From Palsa-504 sp963789225 (GTDB lineage Bacteria > Actinomycetota > Actinomycetes > Streptosporangiales > Streptosporangiaceae), in the NCBI GenBank assembly GCA_963789225.1, contig CAWBKD010000046.1:1054001-1118000 (forward strand): a stretch of DNA of 64,000 bases, in the 5' to 3' direction. Position 1 is the first letter of the stretch. Each line of letters begins with the position of its first letter. Below the pieces are notes generated by a model. That model had not been told where the DNA came from. It worked only from the letters and a program-made list of their open reading frames with translations, and did not search any database. The position numbers and the translations under genes are program-made. Below, piece by piece: positions 41,004 through 49,716 of this stretch.

Positions 41004-41010
41004 CGCCGAC

Positions 41011-41085
41011 ATGCGCCAGCAGTTCTGGTTTTGGTTTGGCTACCGGCCCGGTTCCCGGCCGGTCGCCCGCCAGACCTTGCTCTGA
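41011..41085 (+). CDS. aromatic-rich leader peptide of the DAHP synthase gene
   Basis: 24 codons, beginning MRQQFWFWFGY. The run Phe-Trp-Phe-Trp-Phe-Gly-Tyr covers all three aromatic amino acids. Ribosome stalling there would report shortage of Phe, Trp or Tyr. Followed by an intrinsic terminator and then the first enzyme of the shikimate pathway, i.e. classical attenuation. Confidence 0.85.
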   Translation: MRQQFWFWFGYRPGSRPVARQTLL

Positions 41086-41103
41086 CGCAGGCGACTTACA
41101 TGG

Positions 41104-41133
41104 AGCCCCGGGCCAAAGGCCCGGGGCTTTTCT
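41104..41133 (+). terminator. attenuator terminator
   Basis: AGCCCCGGGCC (41104-41114), loop AAA, GGCCCGGGGCT (41118-41128), then TTTTCTT: a perfect 11-bp stem with T-tract. Upstream, ACCGGCC/GGCCGGT (41042-41048 with 41057-41063) forms a 1:2-type hairpin, and GGCCCGG (41045-41051) can pair with CCGGGCC (41108-41114) as antiterminator. Confidence 0.85.
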
Positions 41134-41153
41134 TATGACTGCAGGAGGGTGAC

Positions 41154-42206
41154 ATGGTCGTGGTGATGACGGCGGAGGCCGGGGAAGCAGAAGTCGAAGG
41201 CATTGTCGACCTGGTGCGCGGAGCCGACGGCGACGCGTTCGTCAGCCGGGGCGTGTCCCGGACGATCGTCGGCCTGGTCGGCGACATCGACCGGCTGGAC
41301 ACGCTGAACTTGCGTGGCATGCCCGGGGTGAGCGACGTGGTGCGGATCACTGCGCCGTACAAGCTGGTGAGCCGGGAGCATCACCGCGAGCGTTCGGTGA
41401 TCAGGGTGGGCGGGGTGCCGATCGGGCCCGACACGCTGACCGTCATCGCCGGGCCGTGCGCCGTCGAGACCGCCGAGCAGACGCTGGCGTCCGCGCTGAT
41501 GGCCAGGGCCGCGGGTGCGTCGCTGCTGCGCGGCGGCGCCTACAAGCCGCGCAGTTCGCCGTACGCGTTCCAGGGTCTGGGCGAGGCTGGCCTGAAGATC
41601 CTCGCCGACGTCCGCGCGGAGACCGGCCTGCCGATCGTCACCGAGGTGGTCGACCCGGGGGACGTGGAACTGGTCGCCAGCTACGCCGACATGCTGCAGG
41701 TCGGCACCCGTAACATGCAGAATTTCCCGCTGCTCCAGGCCGTCGGCGGGGTGGGCAAGCCGGTCATGCTGAAGCGTGGCATGAACGCCACCATTGAGGA
41801 ATGGCTGATGGCCGCCGAGTACATCGCCCAGCGCGGCAACCTGGACATCGTGCTGTGCGAGCGGGGCATCCGCACCTTCGAGAGCGCCACCAGGAACACC
41901 CTGGACATCAGTGCGGTCCCGGTCGCGCAGCGGCTGTCCCACCTCCCGGTGATCGTGGACCCGTCGCACTCGGGCGGGCGGCGCGATCTGGTCCTGCCGC
42001 TGTCCAGGGCCGCGATCGCGGTCGGGGCCGACGGCATCATCGTCGACGTCCACCCGCACCCGGAAAGCGCCCTGTGCGACGGCCCTCAGGCGCTAGTGGA
42101 ATCCGACCTGCGCGAGTTGGCCAGCGTGGCCGCCCACCTGTCGCCGTTGGTCGGTCGGACCCTCACCCCGGCCCCGGCCAGGCCGAGCGAGTTCGCCGTG
42201 GCCTGA
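41154..42206 (+). CDS. aroF: 3-deoxy-7-phosphoheptulonate (DAHP) synthase, type I beta
   Basis: 350 residues. An N-terminal ferredoxin-like regulatory domain (about 1-75, MVVVMTAEAGEAEVEGI) precedes the catalytic barrel with VIAGPCAVET, RGGAYKPRSSPYAFQG, LQVGTRNMQNF, LKRGM, and IVDPSHSGGRRD. Condenses PEP and erythrose-4-phosphate in the shikimate pathway. Perfect site AGGAGG before ATG 41,154. Controlled by the attenuator upstream. The symbol follows common use for this subfamily; aroG and aroH are also used. Confidence 0.95.
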   Translation: MVVVMTAEAGEAEVEGIVDLVRGADGDAFVSRGVSRTIVGLVGDIDRLDTLNLRGMPGVSDVVRITAPYKLVSREHHRERSVIRVGGVPIGPDTLTVIAGPCAVETAEQTLASALMARAAGASLLRGGAYKPRSSPYAFQGLGEAGLKILADVRAETGLPIVTEVVDPGDVELVASYADMLQVGTRNMQNFPLLQAVGGVGKPVMLKRGMNATIEEWLMAAEYIAQRGNLDIVLCERGIRTFESATRNTLDISAVPVAQRLSHLPVIVDPSHSGGRRDLVLPLSRAAIAVGADGIIVDVHPHPESALCDGPQALVESDLRELASVAAHLSPLVGRTLTPAPARPSEFAVA

Positions 42207-42210
42207 GAGC

Positions 42211-42687
42211 TCAGCCGGCCAGCAGGGCGCGCAGGCTGGCGGCCTGGCGGTGCAGGTCGGCCTCGGGCACGGGTTCGGGGGCGAAGATGTCCTGCCACGC
42301 GATCGGGCCGCCCGGAGCCGGGTCGTCCAGGTAGCGCGGCACGACGTGGGTGTGCAGGTGGGGGACGGTGTTGCCCAGGGTCATGTAGTTCAGCTTGACC
42401 GGGTCGAAGTGGGCCCGCACCGCGCGGCCCACGGCGAGCACCTCACGCCAGTACCCGCATGACTGCTCGTCGGTAAGGTCGGTCGGTTCGGCGACGTGCC
42501 CCAGCCGCCACATGACCACGCAGTAGCCGGGGAGGCGCGTCCGCCGCTCCAGGTAGACCTCGGCGAACTCGCCGGTACGGACGTACACCGAGTAGTCGCT
42601 GTCGCCCTGGCCGAGGGCCGCGCACAGCGGGCACGCGTGTCCGGCCATCCGCTCGTTCCAGTCGTCAGGCCACCCGCGATCAGCCAT
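42211..42687 (-). CDS. HIT-family hydrolase
   Basis: 158 residues. The histidine triad HLHTHVV near residue 110, an N-terminal CPLC pair that may bind zinc, and LEWDP-like FDPVKLNYMTLGN belong to the HIT fold (Hint/Fhit-type nucleotide hydrolases or transferases). Substrate not predictable. Confidence 0.9.
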   Translation of the reverse strand: MADRGWPDDWNERMAGHACPLCAALGQGDSDYSVYVRTGEFAEVYLERRTRLPGYCVVMWRLGHVAEPTDLTDEQSCGYWREVLAVGRAVRAHFDPVKLNYMTLGNTVPHLHTHVVPRYLDDPAPGGPIAWQDIFAPEPVPEADLHRQAASLRALLAG

Positions 42688-42879
42688 GACTCATTCAACC
42701 ACCGGAAGGTGACGCAGGTGCGAGGCCCACAGCGTGGACAGGGCGGCGAGAGCGAGGCGCTTCTCGGCCGGTGGCGCTCCAGCCGCGGCATCGGGGACGA
42801 GATCGTCATGGCCACGAAGGTGCGGGCAGGTGAAGCGAACGAGCGGGGTACCAAACGCCGTTCGGGATAAAAATGGGTG

Positions 42880-44184
42880 TTACTGGTGATACTCCTGGGC
42901 GCTTAGAGCTAGTTCCTCGGCTAGGTCGTCGGCGTCGAGGCGGCCCTCGATTTTGCGCAGGTCGGCGATGCGGGCGCGGGTCTCTACCCGGCGCGGGGTG
43001 AGCAGCGTGCAGCAGTCCTGGTCGGGTAGCTCGGAGATGTCCAGGGTGCGGATGCGGCGGGCTTCGGCCATGATCTCGGCCTTGTCCCAGCCGATCAGCG
43101 GGCGCAGGATCGGCAGCTTGACGGCGTCGTCGAGCGCGGTGATGTTGGGCAGCGTCTGGCTGCTGACCTGCCCAAGGGAGTCGCCGGTGATCAGCGCGGT
43201 GCCGCCGAGGCGGCGGGCCAGGGCCTCGCCGGTCTTGAGCATCAGCCGGCGCTGCGCCACGATCAGCAGCCGGTCCGCGCCGGAGCTCGCCAGCGCCTGC
43301 TGGGCCTTGCCGAACGGGACCACGAACAGGCGCGAGCCGCCCTGGAACCGGTCCAGCCCGCGGACCAGCGCGTAGGCCTTGTAGATCGACTCCGGGCCGG
43401 TCAGCGGCATGCCGGAGAAGTGCAGGAAGAAGCAGCGCAGGCCGCGGCGCATCATCCGGTACGCGGCCACCGGTGAGTCGATGCCGCCCGACATGAGGGC
43501 CACGCCGCGGCCGCTCATCCCGACCGGGAGCCCACCCGTCCCGGACAGGCCCTCGGTGAAGACGAACACCTCGTCCTGGTCGACCTCGATGAAGACCCTG
43601 GTGTCCGGGCGCGACAGGTTGACCGCCAGACCGTGCGCGTCCTGGATCTCGCGGCCGACGAGCACGGCGAGTTCGGTTGAGGTCACGGGGAAGCGCTTGT
43701 CCCTGCGGCGGGCCCTGACCGCGAACGTGCCCGGCTTGTCCCTGGTCAGCGCCACCGCCGCGGACACGACCGCCTCGGGGGTCTTGGCCACCCGGAGCGG
43801 CTGGCAGACGGTCACGATGCCGGGGACGTCCCGCATCCGGGCGGCGATCGTGCCTGCGGCCTGCGCCCGGCCTGCCGCGCCGCGCTGGTCGTGGCCCGGC
43901 TCAGCGATGCGGAGCAGGACGACCCCTTCCCGCTGCCTGATCTCGACCGGGACGCCGGTGTCCCGCGCGGCGGCCCTGATGTTGCCGTGCAGGATGTGCT
44001 CGAACTGCTGCCTGTTCCGACCCTTGAGGACGATCTCGCCCAGCTTGAGCAGGACGCACGGCTCGCCAGGGGGTTCGGGGGCGGCTGACGGGCTCGGCGT
44101 GGGTTCCGTGGGTTCCGTGGATTCCGTGGGGTCCGCGGCGGGGATCTGCGGCACGCCCCTAGTCTGCCAGCCGAGCGGGCCCAT
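42880..44184 (-). CDS. thiI: tRNA 4-thiouridine synthase ThiI
   Basis: 434 residues. Disordered N-terminus (ESTEPTEPTPSP), N-terminal ferredoxin-like domain VLLKLGEIVLKGRNRQQFE, THUMP domain (VPGIVTVCQPLRV..., about 105-200), PP-loop ALMSGGIDSPVAAY near residue 230. No rhodanese domain, as in most Gram-positive ThiI proteins, so a separate sulfur donor is needed. Makes s4U8 in tRNA. A GTG near 44,157 is an alternative start. Confidence 0.92.
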   Translation of the reverse strand: MGPLGWQTRGVPQIPAADPTESTEPTEPTPSPSAAPEPPGEPCVLLKLGEIVLKGRNRQQFEHILHGNIRAAARDTGVPVEIRQREGVVLLRIAEPGHDQRGAAGRAQAAGTIAARMRDVPGIVTVCQPLRVAKTPEAVVSAAVALTRDKPGTFAVRARRRDKRFPVTSTELAVLVGREIQDAHGLAVNLSRPDTRVFIEVDQDEVFVFTEGLSGTGGLPVGMSGRGVALMSGGIDSPVAAYRMMRRGLRCFFLHFSGMPLTGPESIYKAYALVRGLDRFQGGSRLFVVPFGKAQQALASSGADRLLIVAQRRLMLKTGEALARRLGGTALITGDSLGQVSSQTLPNITALDDAVKLPILRPLIGWDKAEIMAEARRIRTLDISELPDQDCCTLLTPRRVETRARIADLRKIEGRLDADDLAEELALSAQEYHQ

Positions 44185-44283
44185 CCTGAACCGGTGGCGA
44201 GCCTGTCCCTGGGGTCAGCAGGAAGCCCGACAGGGGTGCTAGCACCAATGCCTTTCGTGCCGCCCCTTTTGTAGCTTGACAGC

Positions 44284-44664
44284 GTGAGCATCAGGGATGA
44301 AGTTCGGGCGTCGGCGGCCGCACACCAAGATCTCGGGCCGGGCTACGACACGGCCGTGGCGGAGGGCCTTGTCGAGCGGATCGGGGAGGAGATCGACAGG
44401 CGGGTGGACGCCCGGCTGTTCGGGCATCTCCAGGGGCCGGCACCGGCGCCGGCGCCCCGGCCGCGCCGGGTCAGGGAACCTGGCCGGATCGGGGTGGCAC
44501 CGGTGTTCCTGGCGCTGGTCTCGATGGGCGCGGGCATCGGCGCGACGGTGGCCGTAATCCAGCCGGCCTACCCCGGCCGGATGAACGGTGTGCAGGCAAT
44601 TCTCGTCGCGCTGATCTGGATCGTCATCGGGGCGATCAACATCTCCTACGCCCGTCGCTCGTAA
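44284..44664 (+). CDS. small two-helix membrane protein
   Basis: 126 residues from GTG 44,284. Cytoplasmic N-terminus (YDTAVAEGLVERIGEEIDRR), Pro-rich linker, two membrane helices (FLALVSMGAGIGATVAVI; ILVALIWIVIGAINISYA). Paralogue of the following gene. Function unknown; common in this actinomycete neighbourhood. Confidence 0.75.
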   Translation: MSIRDEVRASAAAHQDLGPGYDTAVAEGLVERIGEEIDRRVDARLFGHLQGPAPAPAPRPRRVREPGRIGVAPVFLALVSMGAGIGATVAVIQPAYPGRMNGVQAILVALIWIVIGAINISYARRS

Positions 44665-44706
44665 CAACATTTGTGACGATCCCCCGCCGCGTTGTAGCGT
44701 GCGGAC

Positions 44707-45441
44707 ATGAGCAGCGACCACGAGGCTGAGATCCGCGCCTCCGTGGGGGCCCATTACGAGCTGGGATCCCGCTACGACGATGCGGTCGCGGAAGGCCTGG
44801 TCGAGCGGATCGGCGCGGAAATCGACAAGCGGATCGACGCGCGGCTCGGGCAGTCGGGGTCGTCGTCCGGGTCGGCCGTGACCCCAGGGGTGCCGGGCTC
44901 TCCGGTGGGGCCTGAGGTGCCACCGGGGCAGACCGTGCCGGTGTGGCCAGCCTCGCAGCCGGGGGTTTCACTGCCGCCTGGGTTCGCGCTGCCGCCGGGG
45001 GCTTCGCCGCCGCCGGGGGCTTGGGGGCCTGCGGGGGTGCCGTTGCCGCCGGGTGTTTCGGGGCCTGCGCCTGCGCCGCCTGGGTATTACCAGGTGCCTC
45101 CCGGTTACCAGGTGCCTCCGGGTTACCAGGCGCCTCCCGGGTATCAGGGGCATCCGGGCTACTACGGTTACCCTGGGTATCAGGGGTACCAGGGGCCTGT
45201 GCCTGTGCCTGTGCCGCCTGGCTACCCGGTCCCGGCTCCGGGGGCGCAGCCACCCTCTCCCTCGAACGCGCATCGCAGCGTGGCGTTCACGATCACGGCG
45301 CTCGGGTCGATGGCGTTCGGCGTCCTGGGCACGGCGATCGTGTCGTCCCGCATGCCCGGTCCCGGCGCCCAGGCGGTCATGGTCTTGCTGATCTGGACCG
45401 CCATCGTCATCATCAACATCGCCCACGCCCGGCGACGCTGA
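44707..45441 (+). CDS. membrane protein with Pro/Gly/Tyr repeat linker
   Basis: 244 residues. Same N-terminus (YDDAVAEGLVERIGAEIDKR) and C-terminal helices as the gene before it, but with a linker of about 120 residues made of PPGYQ-type repeats. Such linkers occur in actinobacterial membrane proteins that sit near division or secretion sites. Function unknown. Confidence 0.75.
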   Translation: MSSDHEAEIRASVGAHYELGSRYDDAVAEGLVERIGAEIDKRIDARLGQSGSSSGSAVTPGVPGSPVGPEVPPGQTVPVWPASQPGVSLPPGFALPPGASPPPGAWGPAGVPLPPGVSGPAPAPPGYYQVPPGYQVPPGYQAPPGYQGHPGYYGYPGYQGYQGPVPVPVPPGYPVPAPGAQPPSPSNAHRSVAFTITALGSMAFGVLGTAIVSSRMPGPGAQAVMVLLIWTAIVIINIAHARRR

Positions 45442-45474
45442 CCCACCCGACGACCGTAATCTGCGGAGCGGACG

Positions 45475-46065
45475 ATGTTCGAGCGATTTACTGACCGGGC
45501 GCGGCGGACCGTCGTCCTGGCGCAAGAAGAAGCCAGGATGCTGCAGCACAACTACATCGGTACCGAGCACCTCCTGCTGGGCCTCATCCACGAGGGCGAG
45601 GGGGTAGCGGCCAAGGCGCTTGAGTCGCTCGGGATCGGCCTGGATGCGGTACGGCAGCAGGTCGAGGAGATTATCGGCCGGGGCCAGCACTCGCCGTCTG
45701 GGCACATCCCGTTCACGCCGCGGGCCAAGAAGGTGCTCGAGCTGGGGCTGCGCGAGGCCATCCAGCTTGGGCACAACTACATCGGCACCGAGCACATCCT
45801 GCTCGGCCTGATCCGCGAGGGCGACGGGGTGGCCGCTCAGGTCCTCGTGCGGCTCGGCGCCGACCTGAACCGGACCCGGCAGCGGGTCATCGAGGTGCTG
45901 CACGGCCACTCCAGCGCGGGAGTGGGAGTGATACGGGTGGGGCCCGGCGGGGAGACCCTGGCCGACCGGCTCGCCTCAATTGCCACCCGGCTGAGCGCCA
46001 TCGAGCGGCGGCTGCGGGAATCGCCGTCCCCGGGGGTCGGCGACGTGGGCGGGGTCGGCGGCTAA
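45475..46065 (+). CDS. Clp N-domain protein (no ATPase)
   Basis: 196 residues. Two Clp_N repeats: MFERFTDRARRTVVLAQEEA with HNYIGTEHLLLGLIHEGEG, and FTPRAKKVLELGLREA with HNYIGTEHILLGLIREGDG. The AAA+ domains of ClpC are absent. May act as adaptor or competitor for the ClpC protease. Convergent with the methyltransferase gene (4-bp overlap). A second Clp_N protein is at 47,984. Confidence 0.9.
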   Translation: MFERFTDRARRTVVLAQEEARMLQHNYIGTEHLLLGLIHEGEGVAAKALESLGIGLDAVRQQVEEIIGRGQHSPSGHIPFTPRAKKVLELGLREAIQLGHNYIGTEHILLGLIREGDGVAAQVLVRLGADLNRTRQRVIEVLHGHSSAGVGVIRVGPGGETLADRLASIATRLSAIERRLRESPSPGVGDVGGVGG

Positions 46066-46862
46066 CGAGGCCGGCTGCCCGGCGGGAGGACCCCGCACAG
46101 CAGGCGGCTGTCGCCGCGCTGCCACAGCGTGCCGATCTCCGTGAAGCCCGCCCCGGCGAGGGCGTCGACGTGGGTCGCGAGCAGCGATGAGCTGGTGGCG
46201 TGGTGATCCGCGTCGACGTGGCGGCGCTGGCGTTCCGCGACGTGTCCCGACAACACGGGGTCGGCGGCGGCCGCGTCCCACCAGGCATGCCAGCTCTCCG
46301 AGTGCCCGCCGGGAAAGCGCCGCAGCTCCTCGCGCTGCCGCAGGGCCTTGTCCAGATGAGCCAGGACCGGAGACAGTTCTTTGTCGAGTCCGAAATGGTC
46401 GCCGTTGAGGAGGAGGCCGCCGGGGCGGAGGATCCGCGCGAGTTCGGCGTACATGGAGCGCAGGTCCGGCTCGGGCAGCCAGTGCAGCGCGGTCGTGCTC
46501 ACCGCGACGTCGGCGGGGCGGTCCAGGCCCAGCGGCCCGGACCAGCCGGGCGCGCGAAGGTCCGCGTCGACCAGGCGCAGCCCGGGCAGGTCGGGGTAGG
46601 CCGCCCGGGCCAGGGCCAGCGCGACCGGGTCGGCGTCGATGCCGATGACCGTGGCCCGCGGCAGCCGGCCGAGCAGCCGGACCGACAGCGAGCCCGGCCC
46701 GCAGCCTAGGTCGAGCACGAGCGGGTCCGGGCGGCCGGTTCCCTCTTCCACCGCGTCGATCAGTGCGGTGAACCTGTCCTCCCGGTCCGGCAGGCTTTCC
46801 TCCTGCTGGCGGTCCCAGCGCTCGATCCAGTCCCGTGCGGTGTCGCGGTCGAGCTCCGGCAC
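46062..46862 (-). CDS. class I SAM-dependent methyltransferase
   Basis: 266 residues. Motif I VLDLGCGPGSLSVRLL (about 48-63), motif II ATVIGIDADPVAL, motif III DVAVSTTALHWLPEPD, typical of the UbiE/tam-like family. Substrate unknown. Confidence 0.85.
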   Translation of the reverse strand: MPELDRDTARDWIERWDRQQEESLPDREDRFTALIDAVEEGTGRPDPLVLDLGCGPGSLSVRLLGRLPRATVIGIDADPVALALARAAYPDLPGLRLVDADLRAPGWSGPLGLDRPADVAVSTTALHWLPEPDLRSMYAELARILRPGGLLLNGDHFGLDKELSPVLAHLDKALRQREELRRFPGGHSESWHAWWDAAAADPVLSGHVAERQRRHVDADHHATSSSLLATHVDALAGAGFTEIGTLWQRGDSRLLCGVLPPGSRPR

Positions 46863-47110
46863 GCCCTGCCTCCCTGGTCACTGGCTCAACTTTCCCGGAC
46901 AGTGCCAATCTAGGTGATCGAAGCGGAATGGGTTCGGGCACGTGTTCCTAGTAATCCCAGAGGAAGCTCATTCGTAGTCGACTCATGACGATCCGCTTAC
47001 GGAGCCCGGGCGAGCCCGCGACTGACACTTCTGCGATACCAGAATCGGTCACATTACGTGCGCTTCTCGGCACATAGGGCATCCGGGACTTGCGAGTGCT
47101 TGGGGACAAC

Positions 47111-47851
47111 ATGATGGGACAGGCGACTAATACCACCACCGCGCCCGGGCCGGCGCGCCGCGCCAGCGCCGACGCGGTCCGGCTATCCCAGCGCGACATC
47201 GACGGGCTGTTGTTGTGCGGGGAGCAGTACGGTGCCCCGGCCGACCTGCTGGCCGAGGCGCTGCGGGTCCGCCCGGACCGGCTGCCGATGATCACGGCAC
47301 GGTGGCGGCGGGCCGGGTACGCGGCGACCGGGCTGCTGGGCCCGGGCCCCCGGTGGTGCTGGCTGACCCGGGACGGGATGACCGCGACCGGGCTGGGGTT
47401 CCCCGTGGTCCGGCCGGCGCTGGGCCGGCTGGCGCACATCCGGGCCGTCCTGGCCGTTCGGTTGTGGGTGCAGGCCAGCCCGGCCTGGGCGGCCGGGCAC
47501 CCGTGGTGGCATTGCGAACGGCGGCTGCACGCCGACCGGCCCGCGCCCGTGCGGGGCGGGCACATCCCCGATGCGGAGATCCACTGGCCGAGCACTCAGC
47601 ACGGCCCCTACGCCGGGCAGGTGTGGGCGATCGAGGTCGAGCTCACCCCCAAGGCGGCCGACCGGACGATGCGGATCATGGCCGGGCTGCTGGCTTCGAC
47701 GCGGTACGCCCAGGTGATCTACCTGACCGCGCCGGCCGCCCGCCAGGTGGTCACCCGCGCCGCTGCGTCGCTCCCGCGTGGTGAGCAGTACCGGGTGACG
47801 GTCCGGGACCTGCCCGCGTACGCGCTCACCCCCGAGGGTCTGCCGCGATGA
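47111..47851 (+). CDS. replication-relaxation-family protein
   Basis: About 246 residues from ATG 47,111 (MMGQATN; 47,114 and 47,090 are also possible). A winged-helix N-terminus (LSQRDIDGLLLCGEQYGAPA..LITARWRRAGY-like) is followed by a nuclease-like fold segment (AGQVWAIEVELTPKAADRTM, YAQVIYLTAPAARQVVTRAA). This matches the actinobacterial replication-relaxation (MobC-like) family of plasmids and integrative elements. No relaxase nearby, so probably a relic of a mobile element. Confidence 0.65.
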   Translation: MMGQATNTTTAPGPARRASADAVRLSQRDIDGLLLCGEQYGAPADLLAEALRVRPDRLPMITARWRRAGYAATGLLGPGPRWCWLTRDGMTATGLGFPVVRPALGRLAHIRAVLAVRLWVQASPAWAAGHPWWHCERRLHADRPAPVRGGHIPDAEIHWPSTQHGPYAGQVWAIEVELTPKAADRTMRIMAGLLASTRYAQVIYLTAPAARQVVTRAAASLPRGEQYRVTVRDLPAYALTPEGLPR

Positions 47852-47983
47852 GCGTGTGGTCGTTACCTCTGGCCGACCGGATCGTCATCCTCGACTTCTG
47901 TGGGCGATGTCAGCGAGCGGGCGGGTGCACACTGGAGGGAGTCCGGGCTCCGCCGTCGAGCCGGCCTTATCGGGGAGTGCGCC

Positions 47984-48934
47984 ATGTTCGAGCGGTTCAC
48001 CAACCAGGCGCGACGAGTGGTGGTCCTCGCCCAGGAAGAGTCGAGGAGCCTCAACCACAACTACATCGGCACCGAGCACCTGTTGCTCGGCCTCCTGCGC
48101 GAGGGCCGGAGCACGGGTGCGAAGGCCCTGGAAACGCTGGACGTCACCCTGGAGGCGGTGCGGGGCGAGGTCGAGACCCGCATCGGCCGGGGCAACCAGG
48201 AGCAATTGGGGCACATCCCGTTTACGCCGCGCGCCAAGAAGACGCTAGAGCTGTCGCTGCGGGAGTCCCTGGTCCTGGGCCAGGACTACATCGGCACCGG
48301 GCACCTCCTGCTCGGGCTGATCCGCAAGGGCGACGGCGTAGGCATCGAGATCCTCGTCGGCCTCGGCGCTGACCTGAATGTGCTCCGCGCGCGGGTCGTC
48401 GAGCTCCTGCCGGATGACACCGAACAAGGGGCCGAACCGAGCATCCGCGTGCGCAGCGGCACGGCGCGCACGGAGCGGCTGTCGGGCCCGGTCCAGGGCC
48501 TCCTGGACAGCATCGATGCCCGGCTGACCACGATCGAGCGGCACCTGGGCATCACCCGTTCGGTTCCTGACGAGCTGCGCACCTACGACCGGCGGATCGC
48601 CAAGGTGGTCGGCGCGAAGGAAGAGGCCATCGAGAGGCAGGACTTCGAGCGGGCGGCAGCGCTGCGCGAGGAGGAGAAGCAACTGCGCTCGAAGCGAGCC
48701 CGGGCGGAGGTGAAGCTGGAGGAGGCCCGCCTGCGCGAGGCCGCTCAGGCCGAATCGGAGCCGGAGCCGGGAGACGGCCCGGCGACAGAAGACGGCCTCG
48801 ACGAGGCATCGGCGGCGGGCACCGCCGATGAGGTGACCCGGTTGCAGGCCGAGGTCGCCCGGCTCCTGGCCTTGCTCCGGGAACACGGCATTGACCTGGG
48901 GGAACCGCAGGATCCGCCGGCCGCAGCAGGATAG
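47984..48934 (+). CDS. Clp N-domain protein with UVR-type coiled coil
   Basis: 316 residues from ATG 47,984 (MFERFTNQARRVVVLAQEES). Two Clp_N repeats like the 45,475 protein, then a helical region with KEEAIERQDFERAAALREEE, a UVR motif (as in UvrB and ClpC), then an acidic linker and a leucine-rich C-terminal coil (VTRLQAEVARLLALLREHG). No ATPase. Probably a ClpC-associated regulator. Confidence 0.88.
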   Translation: MFERFTNQARRVVVLAQEESRSLNHNYIGTEHLLLGLLREGRSTGAKALETLDVTLEAVRGEVETRIGRGNQEQLGHIPFTPRAKKTLELSLRESLVLGQDYIGTGHLLLGLIRKGDGVGIEILVGLGADLNVLRARVVELLPDDTEQGAEPSIRVRSGTARTERLSGPVQGLLDSIDARLTTIERHLGITRSVPDELRTYDRRIAKVVGAKEEAIERQDFERAAALREEEKQLRSKRARAEVKLEEARLREAAQAESEPEPGDGPATEDGLDEASAAGTADEVTRLQAEVARLLALLREHGIDLGEPQDPPAAAG

Positions 48935-48992
48935 TCGCGGTGGCTCGCTGAGAGCCCGGAAAATGTCATACCCCCCTCGTAGTGTGGGCGGC

Positions 48993-49580
48993 ATGAACCC
49001 ATCACGGAGACGCCGCGCCAACCTCCCGGCAGAGCGCTGCCGGTGCGCGGAGTGTGACGCACTGGCCGAGGGGATGAACCTCGATCCTGAGGCCTGCATG
49101 CGGGCCGTCGCCGACGACATCCATGCCGTCGGCTGGTCGGTATCGGCGGTGCTCGGCGACGAGATCGCGCCGCCCTGGGCGTACACCATCGGCCTGTGGC
49201 TCAGCCATCAGAGCCCGGAGCTGGCCATGTTCGGCCTGCCCGTCGAGCACCTGACGGTCATCCTGAACTCGGTCGGAGACCGGATCTCGGCCGGCGAGGT
49301 GTTCGAGGCCGGCGACGCCATCAACGGGATCTGCCCGTGCACGCTCGCCGTCCGGCCGGTCCACGCGAGCTGGCGGACGACCAGCCTGTTCGCTGTCTCG
49401 GACCGGTACTACGGCTACGTCAGGCCGCCTGCCCTCCAGGTGGTCTGGCCCGACCGCAGGGGGCGTTTTCCCGGGGATCTGGGCTTCCAGGCGAGGTACG
49501 AGGGCAGGCAGCCGATGCTGTGGCTGCCGCGCGAGGACAACCCGCCAGGAATTTGGACCAGGATCGATCAGTTGTCCTAA
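48993..49580 (+). CDS. DUF4262-like protein
   Basis: 195 residues from ATG 48,993 (MNPSRRRRANLPAERCRC). PPWAYTIGLWLSHQSPELAMFGLP is the typical DUF4262 core, followed by VWPDRRGRFPGD and LWLPREDN near the end. Function unknown. Confidence 0.75.
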   Translation: MNPSRRRRANLPAERCRCAECDALAEGMNLDPEACMRAVADDIHAVGWSVSAVLGDEIAPPWAYTIGLWLSHQSPELAMFGLPVEHLTVILNSVGDRISAGEVFEAGDAINGICPCTLAVRPVHASWRTTSLFAVSDRYYGYVRPPALQVVWPDRRGRFPGDLGFQARYEGRQPMLWLPREDNPPGIWTRIDQLS

Positions 49581-49582
49581 GG

Positions 49583-49594
49583 GAGCGATCGCTC
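49583..49594. promoter_or_regulatory. 12-bp palindrome GAGCGATCGCTC
   Basis: Perfect palindrome directly after the DUF4262 stop and about 120 bp before the exporter start. May be an operator for the MFS gene or part of a terminator. Confidence 0.4.
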
Positions 49595-49716
49595 TCCTAG
49601 CCCAGCGCCGTTAGCTGGGAAAACTAGTTGCCCCACGGCTGCCTGGCTGGTTACCGTCAGGGGGCTGGGGCGTGCCGACCAAGTGCTGGTCGGCACTGAT
49701 GGGAAGGATTAAGCCG

